DNA from: Cruorifilaria tuberocauda
Taxonomy: Eukaryota > Nematoda > Chromadorea > Rhabditida > Onchocercidae
DNA length: 56,432 bases
NCBI GenBank assembly: GCA_013365365.1
Contig: JABVXU010000361.1
Location: forward strand, 1-56,432
Reading direction: 5' to 3'
The translations under genes and the position numbers were made by a program. Shown here piece after piece: positions 1 through 11,082 of this stretch. Position 1 is the stretch's first letter. The number at the start of each line of letters is the position of its first letter. The notes beneath the pieces were generated by a model, which was not told the DNA's origin, ran no database searches, and was given only the letters and a program-made list of their open reading frames with translations.

Positions 1-113
1 TATTTTATTGTTTCATTTTTTAGCATACAATTTACTTCCTTATTTCGATACATTTTGCCTTTAATTTCTGTTTTTTAAGAATTTAAATGAAATTGAAATT
101 TCGTTTCTTTCAG

Positions 114-210
114 AGTACCGTTTAGAACGAAAAATTATTTGGCTCTTGACGTAATTAATGAAATGGAATTCAATAATTTTATTTGGAAATGGCCCCAACT
201 GCTAATGGAA
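114..210 (+). CDS. Internal exon of a gene entering from the left edge
   Basis: A 97-nt open stretch lies between a strong acceptor (TTTCTTTCAG, ending 113) and a strong donor (GTAAGC at 211). In phase 2 it encodes a protein-like stretch beginning VPFRTKNYLALDV and ending WKWPQLLME. I do not recognise the family. The rest of the gene would lie left of the window and possibly in the exon at 1291-1475, though the phases of those two exons do not join directly, so an intermediate exon or a different partner would be needed. Support is splice signals plus codon-like composition only. Confidence 0.35.
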
Positions 211-1290
211 GTAAGCTTACTTTATTTGTTATTATAACTTGCCAAGCTAGCGAAACTTTTCCGTATAATTTTCTTTCACAATAATTCCGGCAAAATAATT
301 TTAAATAATTTAATGCGGAGGATTATTTTTCTATTTTTTTTTTTTGGTATTTCCTGTTATTCCTATCTGAATTTTCATTTATGTGATTATTTGTTTTAGT
401 TATTACTAAAACAAAAGTGAACTAACTTTCTTGCTCATTGATTAGCATACTTAAATAGTGCTTCTGTCAGCTCGATCATTGCCATTTTTATTCTTTAATC
501 ACAATTTTAATACTTTTTCCATTAATTTAAAATTCATGCTTTCCTATTTCTTTTCATTTAATTAAGAAAATTAGATTTGATTATTTTTCCTTTTATGGGC
601 CAGTAAAATTAATGACACTTATTTATTACAATGTTTTATTTCACCATTATAGTTGATTAATCTATTTCATCCTTAAACTGTTTACATTCAGAACTTTTGT
701 TTTCCTGCACATCATTAGAATTCTCAGCTAATGCATATTAATTATTATTATCATAGATCTGTTCTCTCTTAATTTATTTAAAATATTCTGATTTTCGTCA
801 TAAAATATAATTATTACTACTTATTGCATGTCTTCCGTATTAACTTTTTACATAACCTTTTATTGTAATTTTGAATTGATTTATTTGTTTTTCTTTTTCT
901 TCCACTCTTTCTCACTTCTTTTAAAACCTTGCTTATTACTTCAATTTATTGTTTTACTTTTTCGTAAACTTCTTCACGTTTCTTATAAACATTTGCATCT
1001 ATGAAGTTTAAAGAAATCACTTCCACCAGTTATTAGTTTTCATTATTGTCAACATTTTACCCTGTGAGTACAAAACTTCAAATCTATCCCATTTGTGATG
1101 GTTAGTTTAAACTTGACTTTCGAGTCCCAGCAACTAACTATTTAAATATCATTAAGTGAAATTAATTTAAGTCAGCATCGAAGGAAGATTTGTCCTTTTC
1201 CAATGGCTAAAACTAATTATAATTGTTTTATCCTCACAATGGTGTTTATTCTTTGCTTCTCCTTGCGAAAGCGTTAGCTATCACTTACAG
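211..1290. other. AT-rich intron or spacer
   Basis: No convincing coding segment, RNA gene or repeat seen. It would be intronic if the two flanking exon candidates belong to one gene. Confidence 0.4.
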
Positions 1291-1475
1291 TTTCAGTTAT
1301 TTATGAATATCCTAAACATGAAAATTTTCAATATCTTTATGAAATTGCACAAATTCAATACAGAAGAAAAATGGTAAATGTTGAATCACAGAAAATTACT
1401 TCACTTTCCAGATCAGGTACCAATCCTGTTCATAATTACTATCGATCACATTGCCATATTCTGATAACTGCGTGA
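1291..1475 (+). CDS. Possible terminal exon, unknown protein
   Basis: After an acceptor (TCACTTACAG ending 1290) a frame is open for 61 codons to TGA at 1473-1475. It contains protein-like stretches such as VIYEYPKHENFQYLYEIAQI and GTNPVHNYYRSHCHIL. The acceptor phase is 1. I do not recognise the product and no methionine start is convincing, so if real this is a last exon. It may be the end of the gene whose exon lies at 114-210, but the phases do not fit without another exon. Confidence 0.28.
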
Positions 1476-2167
1476 AGAGATATTAGTAGAGATGAAGATT
1501 GACGGCATTTGGAAAGGATGGCTGCGTATAACTTTTCGTTTTATTGCCGGCATGAGTAGAATCTTCTTTGCTTCAAAGTCTGAAATAAAAAGAAGTTGAC
1601 GGAAAAAAGTAAATTATTTTTAAAATAATAAGTTAACTCTTAGATTAACAAATTAATATTTAAGATAAGACTGAAAGAAAAAGCTTCACCTATCAGCCTT
1701 GCATTATATTGATAAAATAGCTACAGCATTTTTGGAAAAGCCTGAAATAAATTCTTCATATTAAAAACACAGCATTTGTTTCAGTAAACTTTACCATCAT
1801 CAAAAAACAGTTCTCAAAATCATTAATAATCTAAGTGATAGTAACAAAGTTAAACTCACCATTTGCGTCATTTGACACTCCCAAAACTTTTAGAACAGAT
1901 GCCGACTTGAAAAAAAAAAACAAAATGAAAATTCACAAAATAAAACATCAAGACAGAAGTATAACCATGAATCATTTATCTACTGTAATGTTGAATTTGG
2001 GGATTGTAGGCTTTATCGTGTTAGTAAATCTTTGAATACTTTAAGTTTGGATTTTTTAATTTATTTGCCCTTTATTGGTTATGAACATTTTCAAATTCAT
2101 TTAAATCATTTGTAAAATTTCAATACACTAATAAAACAAATTAAAACTTATTCCTCCGAACCTCCAG
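1476..2167. other. AT-rich spacer
   Basis: No supported feature. The short plus-strand ORF at 1835-2035 has an AT-driven composition and no flanking splice logic. Confidence 0.4.
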
Positions 2168-2249
2168 CTATTCCGGTGTAGTCGGCACATGAACTTCTTG
2201 ACGCCAATTGATGTCCTTCTTCTGTAATAAGAGGAGTGGTCCGGAACGC
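2168..2249 (-). CDS. Candidate last exon of a minus-strand gene
   Basis: On the minus strand an acceptor (TTTTTTCAG) precedes 82 nt in phase 2 that end in TAG at 2168-2170. The encoded C-terminus includes RSGPLLLLQKKDINWRQEV and is protein-like. The GC content is clearly above its surroundings. Downstream on the minus strand is AT-rich sequence with AATAAA-like motifs. Upstream exons were not found, and the tandem repeats at 2342-3075 would lie in the preceding intron. The family is not recognised. Confidence 0.38.
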
Positions 2250-2341
2250 CTGAAAAAATAAATCACTCATTCAAAGTACTTAGGAAGCTATTTGTGATCA
2301 GATGGAACTGTGTTGTAAAATAATTCAAATTATACACTTTA

Positions 2342-3075
2342 TTTTTAAATTCAGTTTAACATTTTACACTAAGATAATCGCGCTCCGCACTTTTATCACA
2401 CTTAAGCAACTGAAAAAAAGAACTTACAATACGATTTCAATGTCGGTGTTCCGCGACCACTACCGAAGCGTTTGCTACAACACCAGCGTTTTTTACAGCG
2501 CAACTACTGGAGTGGTAGCAAGTCCTCCACCATCTTCTCCTCCTTCTCCTGGAGGAGGAGATATGTAAGGCCATCATCACGACCTTCCACTCCCGACAAC
2601 TCGCCGGAAGCCTCTCCAGATGGTGGAAGACCCGCGCCATCAATGCGATCGTATGGTTAAGCTGCTGATCTAAAGAAACTGATTAACTAACGAACTGATA
2701 TGCATTGCTTGTTTTTAAATTTAGTTTAGTATTTTACACTAGAATACTCGCACTTTTACCACACTTATACAATTAAAAAAATGAACGTACAATATGATTT
2801 CACATGTTGTTTCCATAACTTTGTTCCGCAATCACCATCGGCGCGTTCGCTACCACTCCAGCTTCCTTCATGGCGCAACTGCTGAAGTGATAGCAGCCGG
2901 TACTCCACCATCTCCTCCTCCTATTCTTAAAGGAGAAGGTGTGCGAGGTCATTATTATGAACCTCGCCTCTTGAGATGGTGGAATACTCGCGCCATCAGC
3001 GGCGTGAGCTTCACGCTCACCTCGAGGTTAAGTTGTCCGCCTAAAGAAATTGGTTAACCAATTGTCATGCAGTGC
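2342..3075. repeat. Tandem pair of about 370-bp GC-rich fold-back repeats
   Basis: Two diverged copies (about 2342-2711 and 2712-3075) begin with the same AT-rich block (TTTTTAAATT ... TTTTACACTA), continue into a GC-rich core and end with similar AAAGAAAnTGnTTAAC sequences. Each core carries the same inverted repeat: TCCACCATCT/AGATGGTGGA in copy A (2526-2535 and 2618-2627) and an 11-bp version in copy B (2904-2914 and 2973-2983). Both have CTCCTCC/GGAGGAG-type arms near the centre. The ORFs in the cores differ between copies and look incidental. The pair could be a non-autonomous fold-back element or a structured RNA. Confidence 0.6.
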
Positions 3076-5509
3076 GCAAAAGTGAAATAAATATGTTAAG
3101 CAATTATGCATTAATTAAAGTTAAAGTAAAAACTAAGTTGACAAAAGAAACAAACTGAGGACAAAATTCTGAAATATGTGCACAAAATAAATTAACAAAT
3201 AATTCAATAAATACAATATTATCATAATTTTACAGAAATATTAAGTGAGACTAATACACACATACACGTTTAAAAAGTACACAATTATTAGTGAACCAAG
3301 ATAAAACTTTTTTGAAAGTAAAATCAAAAACTTAAAATACGACAGCCGAATCTGACGTTTCTGATTGAAATGGTTCTTGTCTTTTACTCGACGATAAGAT
3401 TTATCATCCACATTTTTATAGATTATGGATTATGAGAGATTATAGATTGTGAGAGAAAAGTGAAGTAAGTGATTTAGAGAAAAAAGTCATATAAAAAGTC
3501 AAGAAGAAATGTTATCCAGTTATTTTATTTTCTTCTAATGATAATTTATCGGTAGTTCGTTGTTGCAAATTGCTCAATATATTTCTTTCAATTCAAATTT
3601 TAAAAGTTAAAGCATTCATTTTCTATTCATTAAATTAACTTATCAAAATTCTTATATCGATAACTCAAATATTTCTTATGGAAAAATTGCTATAAGAAGC
3701 TGGTAAAAAATAAGAAATGTAATTTGGTGCTATTTTTGTATTCCAAAGAAGCTTCATAATATAAAAATCATTCACAATTGATAATTATGGTAATGGTATT
3801 GTTAATTCATCAGACATCCATATTGTAGAGTTTCTTATAAAAAAACCTTAAAATCTTAAAATTGTATAAACCTTATAAAATAACAAGCAAATTCCTGTTT
3901 GTACCGTTCTCCCTCTTTTCGAAGTTAATGTTACTTGACTATTGGAATATCTATTGTCCACGTTATCTATCATTTCATGTGAACTATCATTGATTGCTTT
4001 CTTCCACTTATTGAGCATTGTTTGCTTGTATAATGTCCAAAGATGCCAATACATATCACTGTATAAATTATAATTACTGTTATCTTATTCTAACTATCAG
4101 CGGTTAACTTATGACTTTCATTTTTGATCAAAAAGTAATTTAACCCATCAAAATAAAAGTCTCGAGATGTTTTCAGATGAAGCCTTTCTCATCTTTCTCA
4201 TTTCTACTTTTTTCGCCTTTGTCATTTCCTATTTCGTTTTCATATATCTTACAAAACTTTTTGTCGAATTTTATTAAGAAACATATATTTGATCCGTTAT
4301 TGCGATAAGTCCATAATTTAAACGTAAATTTTCAAAGTTCGATGTAATCGCTGAAAATTGCTTAAATCCATAGTAGAATAATAACTATTTCTTCTTTTCA
4401 GATAATAATAACTTTTTGTTAATTGCAATATTTGCTGGTATGCTGAATTGCATGAGTAATAAGATGAATAAAAAATAAGGTAATAATAAGATAATAAAAA
4501 TAAAAATAGATAATAAAAATAAAAATAGATAATAAAAATAAAAATAAGATAATAAAAATAAGAGAATAATTGTGCAGATGGAAAATGAGGAAATGAAAGG
4601 CAAAAATCATTCCGGCAAAATGAGAGATCACTTTTCTTTATAATATTTTTGTTTTTTGTGTATTAGATGTATGGAAGTTTTGCGAATTCTTCATAAGTAA
4701 ATAAATTATTTTGGTCTTCTTACTTTACAATCTTTTGTTATTTAAAACATTTTCAGCATTACTGAAGGATATAATGATTGATTAAAATGGCATTTGTTTT
4801 AATCACAATATCTGAATTAACTTTTCCAAGAGAAGAATGATGTAGCGCTAAGTATAAAGTGGTTGCTGTTGCTAAAGAATTGGTTTTTGAATTAGGGATG
4901 AAGATAATCATTTCTGTTAGTTATCATTATATTTTTACTGAAAATATGAATCAGTGCAAAAAGTTATGAATGATGATGGGATCAAAACTGTCAGTTAAAG
5001 GTTGTCAGAAGTTAGGACTGTGCAGAAAATCGACATCTCTTTTACCTTTTTCGAATTTTTTGTGGTCATTTATTTTCTTGCTAATTCTCAATCGCTTTTA
5101 CTTCTTAATTCACAAATCACAGTTTCATAGTCTTAGCTAAATCAGTCCATTGCTTCAGTTGATAAAGTTTAAAATCCCCTGAAGGTTAATTGTCGAAGTA
5201 ATTTGGTTTTTGTTTCTATAAATAAAATCTGACAAAAAGGAGCAGCTGCAAGACATCGCACAAGCTTCTAATGAACGGTGGATTCAATGATAATCAGCTT
5301 AAATAGTAATTATGAAGAAGTTTAATGATACACACTCGTTTGCATTAAAGTATGTACATCAAAAACCACTATATAATTTTATTGATAAAGTGGCACATAA
5401 TTCCAAATAAAATCGATGATATTTGGGATTCATAATGGACGACAAGTTACAGAATATATTTTTTAAAGAGCGGAAAAGGATAACTTTAGAAATCACCAAT
5501 TTTGAATAT
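3076..5509. other. AT-rich spacer upstream of the G-alpha 3' end
   Basis: I see no supported gene. The minus-strand ORF at 3848-4054 has no recognisable family and no clear splice context. A short minisatellite occurs at 4490-4562. Confidence 0.45.
4490..4562. repeat. AT minisatellite, 19-20 bp unit
   Basis: Nearly four copies of the unit GATAATAAAAATAAAAATA are arranged in tandem, starting at 4490, 4509, 4528 and 4548 (the last copy partial). The two hydrophobic minus-strand ORFs here are by-products of this repeat. Confidence 0.9.
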
Positions 5510-5531
5510 TACTAGCGATCTATTAAAATAT

Positions 5532-5537
5532 TTTATT
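5532..5537 (-). terminator. Poly(A) signal for the G-alpha gene
   Basis: AATAAA on the minus strand lies about 230 nt beyond the stop codon at 5767. Confidence 0.5.
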
Positions 5538-5766
5538 ACGAAGTTATCATTCATTAATCTCATTTTCGTTTAGCACACGCTATTATGATTATTTATAGCA
5601 GTTGATAACAGAAGAATTTCTCTTGGCTGAATAGCAAATTCTATTACAAAAAGTTTGCTTGTGTTAACATTACGAAACATGTAAATATTAGAAATAATTT
5701 TTTCTAAAGTATAATAACTTTCGTGTTTCAAATAAGGTAAGAAGGAAGAGCATAACAACGATTGCA

Positions 5767-8700
5767 TTACATCGGTTGTACGGATCGATTTTTTGCAGCA
5801 ATTTTACTGATACTGTCCATAATAGATGTTTCGAAAGTGTCTCGATAAAGTAATGATACGGTGTGTTGATAAATTTTTCGAGTTAAATGATTCAGGAATT
5901 TGGCTTTAATTAGACTAAGTGAGGATGTAGCATCTGCCGAAACTGTTGTATCAGCACCACCTGGTGGAGGTCCATTAAGCAGCGGTCGTTTTTGAGCATC
6001 GAACACGTCTTTCTGAATTTTCTAATAAAGAATGAATCTAATTTTTAGAATATCAAGACTGACAATAGAAGTGCTGTGTTCTGAGAGTAATTACTTGTTA
6101 ATGGAAAATAAAAAGTAAATTTTTGAAATCGTTCTAAAATCTCTCTACTTGAAAGCTAACGAAAAAGAATAATTTTTCTACCTTATTGAATAGCACAATA
6201 AAGTGAGACTTTTTCAACGTAAAATTATTGCAAAGCTGTGTAAATACAGTAACGCATTCATCCTCTAAACTCTGAAATCCCGGATTAAAACATTATTTTC
6301 AATTTATGACTACAATAAATTTCTGTTAATAATCGAAATTGAATACAATAACTTTTCCTACCTGAAAGAAAAAAACTGAAGTAAAACATTACTGATTGGC
6401 GATCTTTCCGAAGCTTGCAAAATGCCGTTAAATCAACAATATAAATAAGAACGTTTATGATACTGTAGAATTTGTTCCACTTTCGTCGAGAATATTCGCT
6501 ACCACCGATATCCACAATACTGCAAAATTTTAGTTGTCGAAATTCTATATTGCTATGTGAAATATGGAAATTCGAATATCTTTACAATTTTATTGCTCAC
6601 AACATATAACTGTTTTCCAACAAAAAATATTATAATTGAAGTGGCAGAGTGTCGTTATAAATTTAGAACGTTATATTTCAAGAGGTCAGAAACTTTTCTC
6701 TTTTTGTATCCAACATATAGTAACTGTTACATTTAGTAAAATGATAAAGGATCTGTTCAAAACAAAAATTGACATCGCATCGGATCTATTCAGTTATCAG
6801 TAAATATGTTCGATGTTGGCAAAAAAGATATCCAGCTTATTTTGTTTAGGTCTGAATTTGTGATTAAAATTACATATATCCACCTGATTGATGCAAATGA
6901 AGTACGATAATTTATTTGATCGATTCCGATTGTTGGCGCATACGAATTTAAGATGTCTATCTCAGTCGGAATATAGTTACCGGCCGTGATCCTTTCGATA
7001 TTATCGAAGAAACTTGAAAACTTTAAATTATTTTCATAATTTCAAAAATTAAAAAAGAAACTATCTCAGAGCGAGCGATGGTAATTTCAAAACCAAGTGC
7101 ATAGAACTTTATAGATACCGGAATCTAAAGTATCTGGAACTGGGATCTTTCGCATATGATGTTCAAATACACGATACATTACTTTTTGAATTTGTTTTCT
7201 CCCAACAAAAATTGCAAATTATAAACTAGCACTTATTTTTAAAGTCACTCACTACTGAATGTTTTGAATAAACGATAATTTATGGCTAGTTCGAATCAAT
7301 TTTTGTATTGTACCATCCTCCGGAATATCTTTGATTGCACGTAAGCAACTACTACTCAGCTTGTCCACTTCCTTATTCGCCATAATAATATCAAAATTTT
7401 TCTGGAAACCATTACAACTTTGTTCGAGCAAGATCAAGATTGATTTAAGTAGATTAAGAGTTCGGAAGAAATTCAAATAGGTATAAAAACAAATCTGTTT
7501 TATAGTTTCAGTCAGTCTTATAGATGATATCAAAAGGTTGCAAAAAAACCCTTTGTTTAGAAATATCCAAATTCAATTCTTCGCAAGCTTGGAGGATATC
7601 ATTGTATATTTGAACTAGATTTTGTAATAGAATGCTGTAATAGAAACGTCGTTCCAGCGGTTTGCAATTTCCGCTCAACCTGAAAACTTAATAGTCTCTG
7701 AGTGCACTGAAAATATGATATTTACTAAAAAGATCAATGTTTGGCACAGCCATTATTATCGTCTTATCAACTGATTATGTAAAATAGATGGAACGAAAGG
7801 AAAAGGATTGAGATGGAATAAAAGAGTTAGCATAGCATTTCATTTTATTTTAAACGATCAGTTTTAAAATAATGTTTCTTTTACCATTTTTACTTGGAAT
7901 TTTTTAGATTAAGAATCCAATATTTAACAACTTTTTACTTATTCTTTTTATAAATAGTTTCTTTTTGATGAGTAGTGTGTAGAAAAGTTTTTTGAAATCA
8001 ATTTCTATTCAAAATAAATACTGCAATCTTTAAATTTGAATAAAGCTCAAATTCTTTGTTCTAATACCTCTTTATATCGATTGAAATCCTTGCTGCAATT
8101 ATTATTTTTCACTAAAAATTATGAACAAAATTTAGATGTTAAATGTTATCCAACCTTAACTGCCGAAAAAGCGTTGTTTTCCCTACTGCTGATGTACCTG
8201 CAAAAATGTTTTTTAAAAGGAAATTGTTCAAAATTAGCAGAATGAAAAGGAAAAAAGGAAGAGAAAAGTTAAGATAAGAAATTATTGAATAAAAAATATT
8301 TCCTTAAATTTTTGGATGAAAATTTACAGTCACAATGAGGAGGAATTCACTCTTTCGGAATCCACAACGGTCTCGAACAGAGAAATTTCATCATGAAATA
8401 AGTATCTTTACAACACAAAAATGATCATTCAAAATGAAATATTTTGTTTTGCTTGCGCTATTCATACCTTATTTTTAAAATTGAATAACATTTTTCCCAT
8501 TTTTGTTATTATTTTCATTATGTATTTTCATTTAAAAGGATAATTTATTTCGTTTATTTTTAAAATTATTCTCGGAAAATTCCACTTTTCAGTTTTTGCT
8601 TTTCTATTTTTGTTTGGGTTACTTATTATTTCATGCTTAGTTCATGCATTATAACATATAAAAAAAGTACCCTGATTACTATTATTCTTCTCTTTTTCAA

Positions 8701-10225
8701 AGTTGCACATTTCAATCATTACTAATCAGTCCTATCAACTTTACTTTTACATTTTTTTTTCTTCCATCTTATTATCCTATACAAGTCTATATTAAAACTT
8801 TACAAAGAGGTAACAAAGAGGTAAGTGAAATGAAAAAGATATTTCAGTGTTCTTTTAATCGCAATATTTTAAAGTACAAATGAATGAACAACTATCAATA
8901 GAATATGTTTAAACTGTGAAAGTCATTAAGATACTATGATTGATGATAATGGAAGAAATGAGGAAGTAGAAAGCTAAAAAGAGATATTACCATTAAAACC
9001 TTATGCTTTATGGGAAAATATTGCTGCTAATAAGAAGGAAAACAATGGGCGGAAATAGTGTGGTAGAGGAACACAGAAGTATTATGACGATAAGCGAATT
9101 GATAAAATCATGCATGAATTGACAACGCAGCAGATTTGAGTAGAATAAAAATAACGTGGCGAAACGACATTTCATTCTGAATTGTTTTTATTGTAAAATA
9201 ATTTCTAATTCTGACTGATTCAAAGTTTTAAAAAAAAGCAAAAGCAAAATTTCCAAATGATTTCCAGATGAAAAGAGTTGTCAAGGTTTTTGAAAACACA
9301 ATTACTAAAAGTATTATTTTTAGAAAACCAAGGTTTATGAATTTATTTAGCAAGCTATATTTCAACCAACAGCGGCGATTCATAACTATAGGAAATTTTT
9401 CATCCACAGCAATTAAAAATCTTAGGTTTTTGTGAATTAGAAATCCCCTTTGCGATCTTACCCTAAAACTGTCCGGAAAATAACTTTTATGCCTTAAGAT
9501 AGTTACTCCTTCCTTACATAATATAGAAGCTTGTTACCGAAATAATTCATTCTTGTCATTATCTTATCGTTCTCTGAATTTTTTGATATGAGGAAGTACA
9601 TAGAATTCTAACTTATGTAGAAGGCAAGGAGTGAGAGATTTCGAAGTTTGTCGAGCTTTTCACTCGATTCATCAGAAGCTGTGAAAAAATTGAACTTGAT
9701 AATGCTACAATGCAAAACTGCGTCATTCCTTTTCCAATTTAATAAGTGGACGCATCTATTCAGTCTTATACCGTCTTAATGTCTTTCATCTTAGTAAATT
9801 TATCTTAATTTTATCTTAATCTTGTCTTTAATCTTAGTAAATCCTAAAAATCTTTATCTTAATAAATAATGTTTAAAAGTGTCCAATATTGGTCAGTATC
9901 AAACAGAAAAAATGGTACATCAATTTATTGGAACAATTCATAAATGTTAATTATTGATAAGCTCATATAACAGATTCTATTCTGTGAACAGTAACAGAAT
10001 TTTACATTACAGCCATTCTTTAAATTTGGTTAATAATTACTGAGAAATGGATAAAAGAAAAAATGCTTCGAGCTGGCGTGGAAACTTTATATTTTTCGAG
10101 AGCTTCATTAAAATATAGGAAGCTCTACCTAAAATTAAAATATTGATCTTGGCAATGTTGCTTGACGAGCCGTCACATTGTTCCGGTGGAGAAGAACGTT
10201 GTAGCAACGATGGACGAGAACCCAT
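5767..10225 (-). CDS. Divergent heterotrimeric G-protein alpha subunit
   Basis: Predicted membrane-anchored signalling GTPase. Eight exons with matching phases (10225-10129, 8197-8155, 7679-7550, 7401-7253, 7012-6884, 6519-6393, 6271-6182, 6012-5767) give 336 aa, slightly short for the family. The start MGSRPS fits an N-myristoylation site, but there is no Cys3. The P-loop GTSAVGKTT (residues 33-41) is split by a 1.9-kb intron within the first Gly codon. A helical domain follows, then FFDNIERI...YIPTEIDIL, switch I, DIGGSEYSRRKW (186-197) and NKKD (254-257, across an exon junction). Departures from canonical G-alpha are seen directly. The catalytic switch I Arg is Tyr164 and the switch II Gln is Ser190. 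The family TCAT motif is replaced (VSLL). The C-terminus ends NRSVQPM. The fold is well supported; its coupling partner and GTPase activity are unknown. Confidence 0.85.
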
Positions 10226-10914
10226 TTGTAGGACTTTTTACGTAATCCGAGTCTCTACTCCTGACTTGAGAAAATGGAGCAGGCAGCTAACTGCTTGATG
10301 AAAATAAACTTTCTCGTTACTCGGAGTATACACTATCACTCTTTTAATACCAACTCAGCTAATTTGTAGCTCAATTTGCAGCCTATAAGCGCACATGTAT
10401 AAGAATATAACGAAGAAATATGATGCAATACCTACGTGGACACCTCCCGATCTCATACTCACACATACACACACCCAACACAGACAATTAGAAATGTAGA
10501 AATTGTTCTTTACCAAGCAGTAAGTTATCTTTAAAAGTCGATATCATGCTGCCTAGTGATCGATGCAGTTGAATAAGTTACAACACAACCCCTTTTCACT
10601 GATAACCTACGACTAGAGTAATCAGAGTGCTGCATGTTAACCTTCTTTTGTAGAAGTACCATTGCGCAGCTAAATGACAAACTTTCCCACTGTATTATTT
10701 TTACTGCTTAATATATGTAATGGTGATTTGATTTATTGGAAGAAGAGACAAGAAAAAAACAACATCATAGGTGCTAATACTCTTTGACAAACAGTTATAA
10801 ATCCAAACTTTATAGGTACTGTTATAAGGGCAGTAAAAATATAATATTAATGAGCATTAAGCATTACCAGTAGAAAGTTTCAATATAATGATGCAAAAAA
10901 CAAAGACCGTAATG
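10226..10914. other. Spacer between the G-alpha and nuclear receptor genes
   Basis: Contains the promoter side of the G-alpha gene. A short CACACATACACACAC-type run lies at about 10460-10480. No gene seen. Confidence 0.5.
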
Positions 10915-10933
10915 GATATATAAATTAATCAAC

Positions 10934-10939
10934 TTTATT
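10934..10939 (-). terminator. Poly(A) signal for the nuclear receptor gene
   Basis: AATAAA on the minus strand, about 145 nt past the stop at 11083. Confidence 0.6.
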
Positions 10940-11082
10940 CCCAATGAAAAGTCAAAATAAGTATCGAATTGCCATCCGTAAATGACTACGACGATGCTGA
11001 TAATGACTATTTTGAAAATACTCTGTAAATTGATCTCCAATTTAATAAAAAAATTCAGCTATTAAGGATTCCAAATTAACAC

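Noticed and set aside
2302..3057. Pro/Ser/Arg-rich ORFs in the GC-rich repeats
   Set aside because: Reading frames are not preserved between the two repeat copies, so coding is unlikely.
4385..4631. Hydrophobic minus-strand ORFs that look like membrane peptides
   Set aside because: They are translations of the AAAAT minisatellite.
10080..10128. Read-through of G-alpha exon 1 gives a degenerate P-loop (GRASYILMK) and would suggest a pseudo-GTPase
   Set aside because: A donor (GTAGAG) follows the LILG codons, and a phase-matching exon at 8197-8155 supplies a proper GTSAVGKTT P-loop, so the read-through is intron sequence.
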